Shown here one piece after another: positions 8,085-17,115 of a stretch of DNA of 43,536 nucleotides. Positions within the stretch are counted from its first letter, which is position 1, and every line of letters starts with the position of its first letter. The position numbers and the translations under genes are program-made. Origin of the DNA: FW021-bin31 sp964467635 (GTDB lineage: Bacteria; Bacteroidota; Bacteroidia; Chitinophagales; Chitinophagaceae); contig CAYXRN010000012.1 of assembly GCA_964467635.1 (NCBI GenBank), positions 1-43,536 on the forward strand. Reading direction: 5' to 3'. Under the pieces are notes generated by a model. The model was not told the DNA's origin. It was given only the letters and a program-made list of their open reading frames with translations, and ran no database searches.

Positions 8085-9137
8085 TTAAGCCATCTTTGTG
8101 TTGAGGGAAAGTTCTCGGACATTTTCTCCACAGGAAGACCGGATAATCAATTCAGGTTCCAATACAAATTGTTGAAGGCTGTCGTTGTTTTTCCCATGTA
8201 TCGCCTGCATAAGTATAGAAACCACTTTTTGGCCTATTAACGGGATTGGCTGCGCGATACAAGTAATGGGCGGATCGTATAAACGAAATACATCGTGATC
8301 GTCAAAACTGACCAGTCCGATTTGTTCAGGAATTTTCCAGTGTAATTGTTTGAGTATTTGTAGCCCGAAAATCGCCAGATAGTTTGTTGAAAAAAAGATG
8401 GCTTCCGGTTTGGTTTTTTTCAGAAAGGTCGCGATCTTTTTTATAGATAATTCGGGCAGCTCATTAAAGGGTAGGATCAGCTCCCTACTTTTAGAATGCC
8501 TGACGTTATTATCTTTTAGCGCCTGTGCGAAACCTTCATGCCTTTTTTCCATCTGCAGCTGTTTGGAGGCGGTCCTTATGAAGGCTAGTTTTTTATAACC
8601 CTGATGCAGTATATGCTTAGTCGCCATATAGGCGCCATGGTAATTGTCTATTACTACATAGTGGCTGTTCAACGAAGGAAAATAACGGTCCACCAATACC
8701 AGCGGCCTGGTGTCTTTGAGTAGGGCCTGTATTTCTTTTTCCTGATAAATAGTGGGAGTTAAAATATAACCATCTACCTGTCGGTAGCGTAACATGCGCA
8801 ATAGCCTCGCCGCCTTTTTTTCATCGTCTTCTGTGCTGCAAAAAATCACTTCGTATCCATGCCGACCAGCTTCATCTTCAATCGTTTTAGCAAGTTGTGC
8901 AAAGAAAGGATTGGAAATGTCTTCTATCATCAGCCCCAGGGTCTTTGTCCTTCCGGTACGCAATCCCCTTGCCATTTGGTTGGGCTTGTAATCCAGTTCC
9001 TTCACTATTTTTTTTACCCGTTCGATGACCTTTTTGCTGATTCTTTTTTCCGCCGCTCTTCCATTTAAAACAAAGGATACAGTGGTTGTTGAGACACCAG
9101 CACGTTCAGCTATATCTTTAAGTGATATCTTTTTCAT
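8085..9137 (-). CDS. LacI family transcriptional regulator
   Basis: 350 residues. The N-terminal LacI helix-turn-helix is clear (ISLKDIAERAGVSTTTVSFVL, about 4-24), followed by the hinge segment (YKPNQMARGLRTGRTKTLGLM) and a periplasmic-binding-protein-like effector domain (DISNPFFAQLAK onward). It lies 68 bp downstream of the GH15 gene on the same strand and converges on the glucose-dehydrogenase-like gene. It most likely controls one or both in response to a sugar or sugar phosphate. A near-consensus box TATCTTTA lies just upstream, so it may have its own promoter. Confidence 0.88.
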   Translation of the reverse strand: MKKISLKDIAERAGVSTTTVSFVLNGRAAEKRISKKVIERVKKIVKELDYKPNQMARGLRTGRTKTLGLMIEDISNPFFAQLAKTIEDEAGRHGYEVIFCSTEDDEKKAARLLRMLRYRQVDGYILTPTIYQEKEIQALLKDTRPLVLVDRYFPSLNSHYVVIDNYHGAYMATKHILHQGYKKLAFIRTASKQLQMEKRHEGFAQALKDNNVRHSKSRELILPFNELPELSIKKIATFLKKTKPEAIFFSTNYLAIFGLQILKQLHWKIPEQIGLVSFDDHDVFRLYDPPITCIAQPIPLIGQKVVSILMQAIHGKNNDSLQQFVLEPELIIRSSCGENVRELSLNTKMA

Positions 9138-9205
9138 TGACTTAATAAGGATTAGGAAGCCTTAAAGATAGAAAAACGATTTAACAAAATGAACGACCTG
9201 GATAA

Positions 9206-11665
9206 TTAATTCTTACTTACCCCTACCGTAAAATCTTCTCCTTCCCATTTTGCCGCTTCCGGCCAGTAAAAAGTGAACTGTATGTTGCCTCCGGGCTTTG
9301 TTTTGGTCAGATCAACGTCAACCAGGTGCATCCCGATTCCCGAGTCCTTGCTGTCGGTATCGGTGACCGTTTGCCATCCATCGGCACTCCAATGTAGACG
9401 GAATGGTGCTTTTGCTTCAATTCTCAACTTCTTTTTTCGCTTACTGATGGAACGCAACCTTCGGCTGAATCGCCAGAAGTTGAGTGATGGTTTTTTCTTC
9501 TGAACCACGTAGCGCTGGTAGGTTTTTTCTGGCTGGTCAAAAATGGTTTTATCGTGCAGGGACCGGCATAATTTCATGTACTCGCTATGGGCCCATACCA
9601 ATGGCATGGCGGAGCCGGCAGGGCGGCCAAAAAACAGTTCCTTCTCTGGTATATCCTCCGCGTCCCATACCTGTTCGGGTATCATCCCTCCTTCATTGGA
9701 GAAATTTTCCATAGATTCCAGAAGTTCAGCGGCCCGTTCAAAATTTCCTGCGGCTATTTCATAATGCGCCCTTTCTCCAGTGAGCAATGGCCAAGCCCGG
9801 CCGATGCCTGTGCCGTTGAAGGGGGAACCATCTGCATGTTCCCCGTATCCGTCATAGCTATACCGATGCCAGCAATCGCCGTTAGGGGTTTCTGTCTTTA
9901 AGGTGGCGTCTACAATTTTAATGGTATCCAATATTCTGGGGTCATCGGCAGCCCGCAGGCCAAAGCGAACCAATGCCAGCGCGTCGGGACTGACTACTTT
10001 AGTAGAAACGATTGTTCCTGAATGCGGAAGGTTTTTGATCAGGATGATGTCGTCGTCCAGTGTCGGCGTCACCCCGACATCGGGAGGTGCGATGCGGACA
10101 TAATAGCCGTCCACGCCATGTGCCTTACTTTCTTCGGTATCCGTAACATAGGTCCATGCTTCGATATTTTCATTCCACATATCTGCTGTTTCTCTCAGAT
10201 ATCTTGCAATTTTTCTTTCTTTATTCCATTCGAGTATATCTGCTGCCACTAGCAATGCCGAAACTTCTACAGCCAGCGTAAAAGGGGAATAACCGGCATT
10301 TTCCTCCCAACGGTCCTGCTCAGAACAAGGCCCGTTTTGAACGAGAAACCTTGCTGCAGCGCGTACCATGGGAATGAATTCATCCAGGTCTTCTTTTTTT
10401 AATGCGCCTTGTTTGACCAGCATGCCGGTGAGCAGTATGGGGAAAGCTGTTTCATCCAATTGGATTCCACCCCAATACTCGCTGCCATCCAGCCACATAT
10501 TTTGAAACCAATGGCCGTCCTCCTCCTGTACCAGCCTTAGAAAACGTAAAACATGTATTGCATTGCCGCTCATCCCAGCGGCCAGCATGCCTCCTGAAAC
10601 CTCGACCAGATCTCTGGGCCATACCAGATGATAACCACCCAGGTCATCATCTCCCTTTGAGAAGCCCCATGGTATAGATAAACTTGCAATAAAACCACCG
10701 GGGAACTGTTGGGTATGGTGAGTGAGGATGGTAGCGGCGCTGAGGCGAAACAAATTAAGCTTGCTTCGTTTCCGCTGCCCCTCTTCTTTTTTACCTTGCT
10801 TTGTCTTATGAGCGCCTTTTGGATAGTAGTCTGTGATGGAAGCTTGAAATTGTTTCCATCCATCGATGTATTCTGCGCGTGCCCGTTCATAGTCATTTAA
10901 AATGCTCGCCCTGGCCCTCTGGGCGGCCTCATTGGCATTCATGCCAAAACCGATGGCCACTATGATCGGCTCTTTTCCTGCTTTTTTAAGGTCTATTTCA
11001 CCGCAGACGGCAACGTTGCCGTTTTCCGCTCTTTCAAAACGGTGGTGGAGGGCTTTGTTATGCATTATTTCCTGCCAGGCATCTGAAGATCCTACAAAGC
11101 CGACAGTACGATTCTTGAAAGGAATAGAGCAGATCATGGCTACGGCGGTATTTCCCCGTTTTGCGAATAAGGCGTGCATGCCTTTATAGCTTCCGCACCA
11201 GGCGGTATTTCCTGCGCCTGCGTTCATAATATGGGGAGCCATCAATGCGTATAAATGATAATCGCCCATCTCGCCCTCCATGGCTTCAAATCGTATGCGT
11301 TGTAGCAAAGTATCGCGTTGTGGATCGGCTATAATCTCTTTAGTGATGCGATACCGGTTCTTGAGGCAAGTATTGATAAAACGGTATGCAGGGACGCCTG
11401 CTTCTATGTATTGTACCTCGGTGTGCGTGTGCCGCTTTTCTTCTGAAAAGAAATTTTTCCCATCACTTACCAGAAAACCCATATCACGAATACATGCGCA
11501 ATCTACACGGGGGTAGTAAATTTCGTTTAAAATACCGTGACTGGTTGTAAACCATACTTGACTCAATGGATTTAAGCTTACTCCGACACCTGTTTTTTTG
11601 CTGGAATTCCATTTAGGGGAGCTACCGGGCCATCCCGGCGCATACGTATTTGTGTATTCTTGCAT
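9206..11665 (-). CDS. Glycoside hydrolase family 15 (glucoamylase/glucodextranase-like)
   Basis: 819 residues with no signal peptide, so probably cytoplasmic. The N-terminal beta-sandwich domain (about 1-275) resembles bacterial glucodextranase and glucoamylase domain N (PGWPGSSPKWNSS, VWFTTSHGILNEIYYPR). The (alpha/alpha)6 barrel follows with GGYHLVWPRDL (343-353), RWEENAGYSP holding the likely general acid Glu454, and GGMIPEQVWD with general base Glu664. The last ~100 residues form a small C-terminal beta domain. GH15 enzymes release beta-D-glucose from alpha-glucan ends. A lysine-rich insert at about 283-302 is unusual. Substrate could be intracellular maltodextrin, glycogen or trehalose-like sugars. 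Confidence 0.87.
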   Translation of the reverse strand: MQEYTNTYAPGWPGSSPKWNSSKKTGVGVSLNPLSQVWFTTSHGILNEIYYPRVDCACIRDMGFLVSDGKNFFSEEKRHTHTEVQYIEAGVPAYRFINTCLKNRYRITKEIIADPQRDTLLQRIRFEAMEGEMGDYHLYALMAPHIMNAGAGNTAWCGSYKGMHALFAKRGNTAVAMICSIPFKNRTVGFVGSSDAWQEIMHNKALHHRFERAENGNVAVCGEIDLKKAGKEPIIVAIGFGMNANEAAQRARASILNDYERARAEYIDGWKQFQASITDYYPKGAHKTKQGKKEEGQRKRSKLNLFRLSAATILTHHTQQFPGGFIASLSIPWGFSKGDDDLGGYHLVWPRDLVEVSGGMLAAGMSGNAIHVLRFLRLVQEEDGHWFQNMWLDGSEYWGGIQLDETAFPILLTGMLVKQGALKKEDLDEFIPMVRAAARFLVQNGPCSEQDRWEENAGYSPFTLAVEVSALLVAADILEWNKERKIARYLRETADMWNENIEAWTYVTDTEESKAHGVDGYYVRIAPPDVGVTPTLDDDIILIKNLPHSGTIVSTKVVSPDALALVRFGLRAADDPRILDTIKIVDATLKTETPNGDCWHRYSYDGYGEHADGSPFNGTGIGRAWPLLTGERAHYEIAAGNFERAAELLESMENFSNEGGMIPEQVWDAEDIPEKELFFGRPAGSAMPLVWAHSEYMKLCRSLHDKTIFDQPEKTYQRYVVQKKKPSLNFWRFSRRLRSISKRKKKLRIEAKAPFRLHWSADGWQTVTDTDSKDSGIGMHLVDVDLTKTKPGGNIQFTFYWPEAAKWEGEDFTVGVSKN

Positions 11666-11799
11666 CTATGTTATTTTAAGAAATCATAAAAGAGGCTAAA
11701 GAGATAGATACCAAAGGGTAGTTACCGCTAAATTACATTAAACTAACGGATCAGAAAAATTTACCAAACCTCCCGGCGGAAGATTAGTCAAGGAAAAAG

Positions 11800-11807
11800 T
11801 ACCTTTG
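11800..11807 (+). promoter_or_regulatory. -7 box for the dut operon, near-leaderless
   Basis: TACCTTTG fits the Bacteroidota -7 consensus TAnnTTTG. The expected start of transcription, 5-7 nt after the box, falls at or next to the dut ATG at 11813, so the mRNA would have little or no leader. No convincing TTTG partner lies 19-21 nt upstream. Confidence 0.5.
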
Positions 11808-11812
11808 TCCTT

Positions 11813-12256
11813 ATGGAAAAAGTAAAAATAAAAATCGTTAATCAATCCGCCTATCAGCTCCCGGAATATAAAACGGCTGATGCCGCGGGCATGGACCTTC
11901 AGGCTAATATAGAAACGGCCCTTTCCCTGGAGCCTTTAGAGCGGAAGCTGATATCTACGGGTTTGTTTATTGAATTACCCCAAGGATACGAGGCCCAGAT
12001 CCGCCCACGGAGCGGACTGGCCGTTAAGCAAGGACTGACATTGCTGAACACGCCGGGGACGATTGACGCGGACTACAGAGGAGAGATCAAGGTGATCATG
12101 ATCAACCTTTCCAATGAGGCGCAAACCGTCGCCCCCGGCCAACGTATCGCACAAATGGTGGTCGCCCCATATACGCAAGTTCAATGGGAAGCCGTTGAAG
12201 TATTGTCCGAAAGCATCAGAGGCGATGGTGGATTCGGACATACGGGTGCGCATTAA
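11813..12256 (+). CDS. dut: dUTP diphosphatase
   Basis: 147 residues, normal for trimeric dUTPases. All five motifs are visible: I AAGMDLQA, II PRSGLA, III GTIDADYRGEI with the catalytic Asp, IV GQRIAQMVV, and V GDGGFGHTG (His in place of the more common Ser before TG). It converts dUTP to dUMP and pyrophosphate, keeping uracil out of DNA and supplying dUMP for thymidylate synthesis. First gene of a rightward operon, 18 bp before the TPR lipoprotein gene. Confidence 0.95.
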   Translation: MEKVKIKIVNQSAYQLPEYKTADAAGMDLQANIETALSLEPLERKLISTGLFIELPQGYEAQIRPRSGLAVKQGLTLLNTPGTIDADYRGEIKVIMINLSNEAQTVAPGQRIAQMVVAPYTQVQWEAVEVLSESIRGDGGFGHTGAH

Positions 12257-12274
12257 ATAAAGCAGGTATTTAAA

Positions 12275-13669
12275 ATGAGTGGTGGCAGGTACATATGGGC
12301 AAGCGGATTATCTCTTTGGGGACTGATGTTTTTTATGGGCGGTTGTGTCGGTTCGCGCTATGCGCAACAAAGCAAGCAGATGCACTCGGCGGATGCATAC
12401 TTTATGCTTGGACAGCGCATGAAACTGCAACATCGTCCGAAAGAGGCGATCGAATATTTTAGGGCTTTTCAACAGTTAAAGCCAGCGAATGCCACAGGCT
12501 ATTTTGAAATAGCCCGGCAATATAATAACCTGCACCAGCCCGACAGTGTGCTGGTTTATGCAGAAAAGGCGGCGACACTGGACTCCGCTAACAAATGGAT
12601 TCAGCAGTTTTACGCCCGAACACTGGCTGATCAAAAGCATTTTGAGGCGGCAGCGGCGATCTTTCACCGGCTCACCGACAAATACCCTTATTCAGCAGAT
12701 TTTGTTTTTCAAGAAGCGCTCATGTTATTTTATGCTGAAAAATATAAAGCAGCTTTGCCGTTATTTGACCAGCTGGAGAAACAAAAAGGAACCAATGAGG
12801 AATTGGTCTTTCAAAAACAGCGAATCTATGTCAAATTGCATCAGATTGATTCCGCGGCAGGTGAAATACAGAAATTGATTACCCGGGATCCAGGTAACGG
12901 CCGTTATTATGCCCTGCTGGCAAAAATGTATGCCAAGAATAATGAGCCTGAGCAGGCAATAAATGTCTATAAGAATCTATTAAAAAAGCAGCCGGAAAAC
13001 CCACAGGCTCAACTGGCCTTGGGTATATTGTATAAACAAATGGATAGTACCGGAAAATTCAAAAAATATACGACGATTGCTTTTTTCAATCCTGCCTTCA
13101 GCCTTGAGAATAAGATCAAATTTATTTATCCTTTTTTAAAATACGTAGAAGTGGATTCTACCGAACAGCCTGATGCCATCTGGCTTTGCAGGTTGCTTAC
13201 GCGGATTCATAAGGAAGATGCCAGGGCTTACGCGCTTTTTGGAGATATGTTTTTCAAGAGTAAGCAACCCGACAGCGCACTTTTTCAATACAAAAAAGCC
13301 ATCCAATATAACCAAGCCCGTTATGAAGTATGGAACCAGATCATGCTCATCTATGCGCAAAAAGGAAATGTTGATTCCCTGATGGCGTACAGTAAAATGG
13401 CGGTTCAGCATTTTCCAAATAATGCTAAAGCCAGGTACTTCAATGGAATTGCTTATTTTTTTAAGGGAAAGAATGAAAACGCGGCATCAGAATTGCAACA
13501 TGCTTTACAAATCGGAATAAAGGATACCAAGCTGAAAGGTTATATTTATAAATCACTGACGAATATTTACTTGCAATTGAACAACAGGAGAGAAGCCATC
13601 AAATACAAAAGACTCGCGGAAGACTTGCACGAAGCGGAGAAAAAGAAGGAGCAGCCGGAGAACTTTTAA
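12275..13669 (+). CDS. Tetratricopeptide repeat lipoprotein
   Basis: 464 residues. The N-terminal hydrophobic segment ends in FMGGC, a plausible lipobox with the acylated Cys near residue 25. The rest is a long run of about ten TPR-like helical hairpins (for example DAYFMLGQRMKLQHRPKEAI, PENPQAQLALGILYKQ, PNNAKARYFNGIAYFFKG), typical of protein-protein scaffolds in the periplasm. It sits between dut and the DUF4292 gene (18 and 6 bp gaps), an order commonly seen in Bacteroidota, and probably serves the same envelope process as its downstream neighbours. Confidence 0.85.
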   Translation: MSGGRYIWASGLSLWGLMFFMGGCVGSRYAQQSKQMHSADAYFMLGQRMKLQHRPKEAIEYFRAFQQLKPANATGYFEIARQYNNLHQPDSVLVYAEKAATLDSANKWIQQFYARTLADQKHFEAAAAIFHRLTDKYPYSADFVFQEALMLFYAEKYKAALPLFDQLEKQKGTNEELVFQKQRIYVKLHQIDSAAGEIQKLITRDPGNGRYYALLAKMYAKNNEPEQAINVYKNLLKKQPENPQAQLALGILYKQMDSTGKFKKYTTIAFFNPAFSLENKIKFIYPFLKYVEVDSTEQPDAIWLCRLLTRIHKEDARAYALFGDMFFKSKQPDSALFQYKKAIQYNQARYEVWNQIMLIYAQKGNVDSLMAYSKMAVQHFPNNAKARYFNGIAYFFKGKNENAASELQHALQIGIKDTKLKGYIYKSLTNIYLQLNNRREAIKYKRLAEDLHEAEKKKEQPENF

Positions 13670-13675
13670 AGCGTT

Positions 13676-14473
13676 ATGCCAATGCAGTATTCATATTATA
13701 ATAAACATTATTTCATTGCGACCCTGTTGCTGCTGATAATGGCGAGTTGTCATACTGCCCAGAAGACCTCGGGCGTATCAACCGGTTCTGATGCCGGTAA
13801 TGCTCGTTGGACATCCGGGAAGCTAAGTAAAGCGATAAAAGACAGCTACATCCGCTATCAAACCCTTTCCGCCAAGGTACAAATAGACTTTGAAAATGAG
13901 AAGGAACAATATAATAACATAACGGCTTACCTGCGTATGCGCCGGGACAGCATCATCTGGTTATCGGTCCGGCCGGTGCTTGGCATCGAAATGGCCCGGC
14001 TCGTCGTCACTCCGGACAGTGTTAAGCTGCGAAATAACTTGAAAAGAACTGTTTTTATCCGCAGTTCCCAGGACATGGAGCAGGTGCTGCATATCCCTTT
14101 TGATTTTTCTATTTTAGAGAGCCTGTTACTTGGCAATCCGATAGGGATTCCGGAAAAAGTAAAACACATTAAAACCGATACCTCCGGGATTTCTGTTACT
14201 TTTTTGATGGATTCGGTTATCTGCGAATACCACTGGACGGCGGATCCTTTTTTATTGAAAAAGAGCCACTTTCAGCTCAGCAGAAGCCCCGCTTACGCAG
14301 ATCAATTATTTTCCCGTTACCAGGAATATGCTGTAGGGCCATTCTCGCTGGCACGTGAAATTAAAATGCAATCGCCTGCTGTAACTCGTATCCGGTTAAC
14401 CTTTGATAAAATCAATTTTGATGTGCCCGTGACATTTCCATTTCATTATGATGAAAATTTTAAAGAACGATGA
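13676..14473 (+). CDS. DUF4292 family lipoprotein
   Basis: 265 residues. A signal sequence ends in LIMASC, a good lipobox placing the acylated Cys near residue 25. The mature part resembles LolB/LolA-like half-barrel lipoproteins of the DUF4292 family (LSAKVQIDFENEKEQYNNITAYLRMR, DSIIWLSVRPVLGIEMARLVVTPDSV). By fold the family may bind lipid or lipoprotein, but no role is proven. An alternative ATG two codons downstream at 13682 is equally possible. It is 6 bp behind the TPR gene and 74 bp ahead of the envC-like gene. Confidence 0.82.
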   Translation: MPMQYSYYNKHYFIATLLLLIMASCHTAQKTSGVSTGSDAGNARWTSGKLSKAIKDSYIRYQTLSAKVQIDFENEKEQYNNITAYLRMRRDSIIWLSVRPVLGIEMARLVVTPDSVKLRNNLKRTVFIRSSQDMEQVLHIPFDFSILESLLLGNPIGIPEKVKHIKTDTSGISVTFLMDSVICEYHWTADPFLLKKSHFQLSRSPAYADQLFSRYQEYAVGPFSLAREIKMQSPAVTRIRLTFDKINFDVPVTFPFHYDENFKER

Positions 14474-14530
14474 CCATAAAATTTTATTGATTCCTTGACG
14501 TTTGATTTTTATTACCAATTTGTATTTAGC

Positions 14531-14538
14531 TATTTTTG
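14531..14538 (+). promoter_or_regulatory. -7 box directly before the envC-like gene
   Basis: TATTTTTG matches TAnnTTTG exactly. The predicted transcript start is about 14544-14545, only a few bases before the ATG at 14548. This supports 14548 as the start codon over the TTG at 14536, which would overlap the box. The nearest TTTG (14501-14504) is 26 nt away, longer than the usual spacing. Confidence 0.4.
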
Positions 14539-14547
14539 CTGCTGTTT

Positions 14548-15921
14548 ATGAATACCAAGAGCACCCGAAATATTTACACCGTCATTAGTTTACTTTTGTT
14601 GAGCCTGGTTTGTTTTTCCGCAGGTGCTCAAAGTATTTCCCAGACCAGGCGCACGCTGGAGGAGCAGCGTAACCAGTTGTTGCAGGATATTGAGCAGGTA
14701 AGCCGGGACCTGGAAAAGGTACAATCTTCCAGAAACCGTACCATGACTCAGCTTCGTGTTTTACAAAATAAACTGAACCTGCGCAATAAGCTGATCCGTA
14801 ATATCCATTCAGAAATCGCTTATATTAATGACGATATTGAAGAAGCAGATGAGGATATAGAAGATCTACAGGAGCAATTGGATACGCTCAGAGCGGAATA
14901 TGCGAAAATGGTGGTTTATGCCTATAAAAACAGGAATAGTTACAATACGTTGTATTTTATCCTGTCCGCCAATAGTTTTAATGATGCTATTAAGCGGTTT
15001 CAGTACTTGAAACAGTACAGGGAGTACCGGGAACATGAGGCCAAAAATATCATAAAAACCCAGGGGCGCCTTAAAAGAAAGCTGGATACGCTCAAGGAAA
15101 TGAAGACCAAGCGTAGCTATGCGCTGGCGGCAGCTAAAGAACAAAGAGGCAATGTAATTGCAGAGAAAGAATTAAAAGATTCCATCGCACAAACGCTGAA
15201 GGGACATGAGAAAGAGCTGTTGGCAAGTATAGAAGCCAAGAAAAAAGAATCCCGGGAAATAAGCAGGAAAATAGCGGCTATCATCCGGCAGCAAATTGAA
15301 GAAGCGCGGCGAAAGGCGGCGGAGGAAGCGCGAAGACGGGCGATAGAACAGGCCCGTCAACAGGCACTGGCGAAAAAGAATGCGCCTGATGAGGGAAGCA
15401 CGGAAGAGAAAAAAGAAGAAGCGGCGGCAGACGTAGCTCCGGCACCAGCTGCTACACCCGATAGACCCAGCAATATTCTGGAAGCCACTCCGGAAGCTAA
15501 AGCGCTTTCTCAGAGCTTCGAAGCCAACCGGGGAAAATTGCCCTGGCCGGTATCCCACGCTATTGTGGTGGGTACCTTTGGTGTGCATCGACATCCCGTA
15601 TTGTCCAAAGTAACGGTCGACAATGATGGCATCACATTGCAAACCAATCAGGGATCGGTTGTCAAGGCGGTATTTAAGGGAGAAGTAGTGGCCGTGAGGC
15701 CCATTTCCGGCAGGTGGTTGGTAGTGATCAGGCATGGGAAGTATTTTACGGTGTATTCCAACCTGAAGGCTGCTACAGTAAGCCGGGGAGACCAAGTAGG
15801 TACACTGCAGCCGATTGGGCTGACCTACACCAATCCGGTAACCGGGGAAACCGATCTGGGCTTTAAGGTTTACAGAAGTACACAGCCTGTAGATCCGCTG
15901 GCCTGGCTGGCCGGCCGGTGA
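14548..15921 (+). CDS. EnvC-like murein hydrolase activator with degenerate LytM (M23) domain
   Basis: 457 residues from the ATG at 14548. A signal peptide ends near SAGAQ, then long coiled coils (about 35-110 and 165-275), an Ala/Glu/Pro-rich linker, and a C-terminal LytM domain (about 332-455). The zinc-binding residues of active M23 peptidases are lost: the H-x3-D motif aligns with DNDGIT, and the usual YAHL reads YSNL at 403-406. The architecture matches EnvC, which activates amidases at the division site rather than cutting murein itself. Expected location is the periplasm. It ends 8 bp from the convergent bshA stop. Confidence 0.87.
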   Translation: MNTKSTRNIYTVISLLLLSLVCFSAGAQSISQTRRTLEEQRNQLLQDIEQVSRDLEKVQSSRNRTMTQLRVLQNKLNLRNKLIRNIHSEIAYINDDIEEADEDIEDLQEQLDTLRAEYAKMVVYAYKNRNSYNTLYFILSANSFNDAIKRFQYLKQYREYREHEAKNIIKTQGRLKRKLDTLKEMKTKRSYALAAAKEQRGNVIAEKELKDSIAQTLKGHEKELLASIEAKKKESREISRKIAAIIRQQIEEARRKAAEEARRRAIEQARQQALAKKNAPDEGSTEEKKEEAAADVAPAPAATPDRPSNILEATPEAKALSQSFEANRGKLPWPVSHAIVVGTFGVHRHPVLSKVTVDNDGITLQTNQGSVVKAVFKGEVVAVRPISGRWLVVIRHGKYFTVYSNLKAATVSRGDQVGTLQPIGLTYTNPVTGETDLGFKVYRSTQPVDPLAWLAGR

Positions 15922-15929
15922 TGGAAAAA

Positions 15930-17063
15930 TCAGGCGGGTTGATGAATGGTTTCTTCATAAAGTGCTTCGTACCGCGGGACAATATGGCTAATATCAAATC
16001 GATTGGCTTGTAAAAAGGCTTGTTTTCTAAACCTTTTCAACATCTCCTCATCCGACAGGAGCCGGATGGCATAGTCTGCCATTCCATCAATATCTCCAAG
16101 CGGACTGAGGAATCCTGTCTCTCCGTGAATGTTTATTTCAGGAAGGCCTCCCGTATTGGTGGAAATAACCGGCACCTCGCTGGCCATAGCCTCTAATGCG
16201 GCTAAACCGAAACTTTCATAGGCAGAGGGCAGCAAGAACAAATCAGCGCAGCTCATGATGTCCTCAAGCTTTTCTTGCTTGCCTATAAACCGCATGTCAT
16301 TACATATCCCTAATTCCCGGCACAGGTCTTCTACCATCGGACGCTGTGGCCCGTCACCGATGAGAATGAGTTTGGAGGGAAGCGCGTCGTGGATCTTTTT
16401 GAAAATGTAGACCACGTCTTTCACTCTTTTAATGGGACGGAAATTGGATACGTGTATGACGACTTTTTCTCCCCCGGGAGCGAGTGTTTTTCCGCAGGGT
16501 GTGCAATTGTCATGTGGCCGGAACCGATGGACATCTACGAAATTGTAGATTACACGAATGTCCTTTTCAATGTTAAAATGTTTAAAGGTTTCCTCCCTGA
16601 GGTTTTTGGAAACGGAGGTGATCACGTCTGATTCATTGATGGAAAACGTGACTACGGGCGCATAGGTTTTATCTTTTCCCACTAAGGTGATATCGGTGCC
16701 GTGCAGCGTCGTAATTACCGGCAGGTTTTTCCCTGCTTTTTTCAATATTTGCTTGGCCAGGTAGGCGGTAGCTGCGTGGGGAATGGCATAGTGCACATGC
16801 AGCAGATCAAGGTCATTGTTGGTTACGACATCTACTAATGTGCTGGATAAAGCTGATTCATAAGGGGGATAATCAAAAAGGGGGTAGGCCGGAACCTGAA
16901 CCTCATGATAGAATATATTGGGATGAAACCCATCGAGCCTTACCGGCTGCTGGTAGGTGATGAAATGCACCATATGCCCTTTATCAGCCAATGCTTTTCC
17001 CAGCTCGGTAGCGAGAACGCCACTGCCGCCATACGTAGGATAACAAACGATACCAATGCGCAT
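15930..17063 (-). CDS. bshA: N-acetyl-alpha-D-glucosaminyl L-malate synthase
   Basis: 377 residues, a GT4-family glycosyltransferase with the BshA-specific start MRIGIVCYPTYGGSGVLATE and the FITYQQPVRL segment. The C-terminal half has the UDP-sugar site, including SAYESFGLAALEAMA with the conserved E-x7-E. BshA joins UDP-GlcNAc to L-malate, the first step of bacillithiol synthesis, which occurs in both Firmicutes and Bacteroidota. bshB and bshC are not in this window. It lies 52 bp after glnS on the same strand and appears to have its own promoter box inside the glnS 3' border. Confidence 0.9.
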   Translation of the reverse strand: MRIGIVCYPTYGGSGVLATELGKALADKGHMVHFITYQQPVRLDGFHPNIFYHEVQVPAYPLFDYPPYESALSSTLVDVVTNNDLDLLHVHYAIPHAATAYLAKQILKKAGKNLPVITTLHGTDITLVGKDKTYAPVVTFSINESDVITSVSKNLREETFKHFNIEKDIRVIYNFVDVHRFRPHDNCTPCGKTLAPGGEKVVIHVSNFRPIKRVKDVVYIFKKIHDALPSKLILIGDGPQRPMVEDLCRELGICNDMRFIGKQEKLEDIMSCADLFLLPSAYESFGLAALEAMASEVPVISTNTGGLPEINIHGETGFLSPLGDIDGMADYAIRLLSDEEMLKRFRKQAFLQANRFDISHIVPRYEALYEETIHQPA

Positions 17064-17105
17064 GAATGTTTTCTTTTAGGAGTTTACTCAAAATTTATGC
17101 CGCTA

Positions 17106-17113
17106 CAAAGGTA
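17106..17113 (-). promoter_or_regulatory. -7 box for bshA
   Basis: On the minus strand this reads TACCTTTG, a match to TAnnTTTG, placing a transcript start about 37 nt before the bshA ATG. No TTTG is seen at the right distance upstream. The box lies just past the glnS stop codon. Confidence 0.4.
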
Positions 17114-17115
17114 GC

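Noticed and set aside
9273..11516. Several plus-strand frames of 66-104 codons over the GH15 gene
   Set aside because: They are shadows of the GH15 coding frame on the other strand, with Cys/Ser/Arg-rich nonsense translations.
14536..14547. TTG start for the envC-like gene
   Set aside because: It overlaps a TAnnTTTG box; the ATG at 14548 is followed directly by a good signal peptide.
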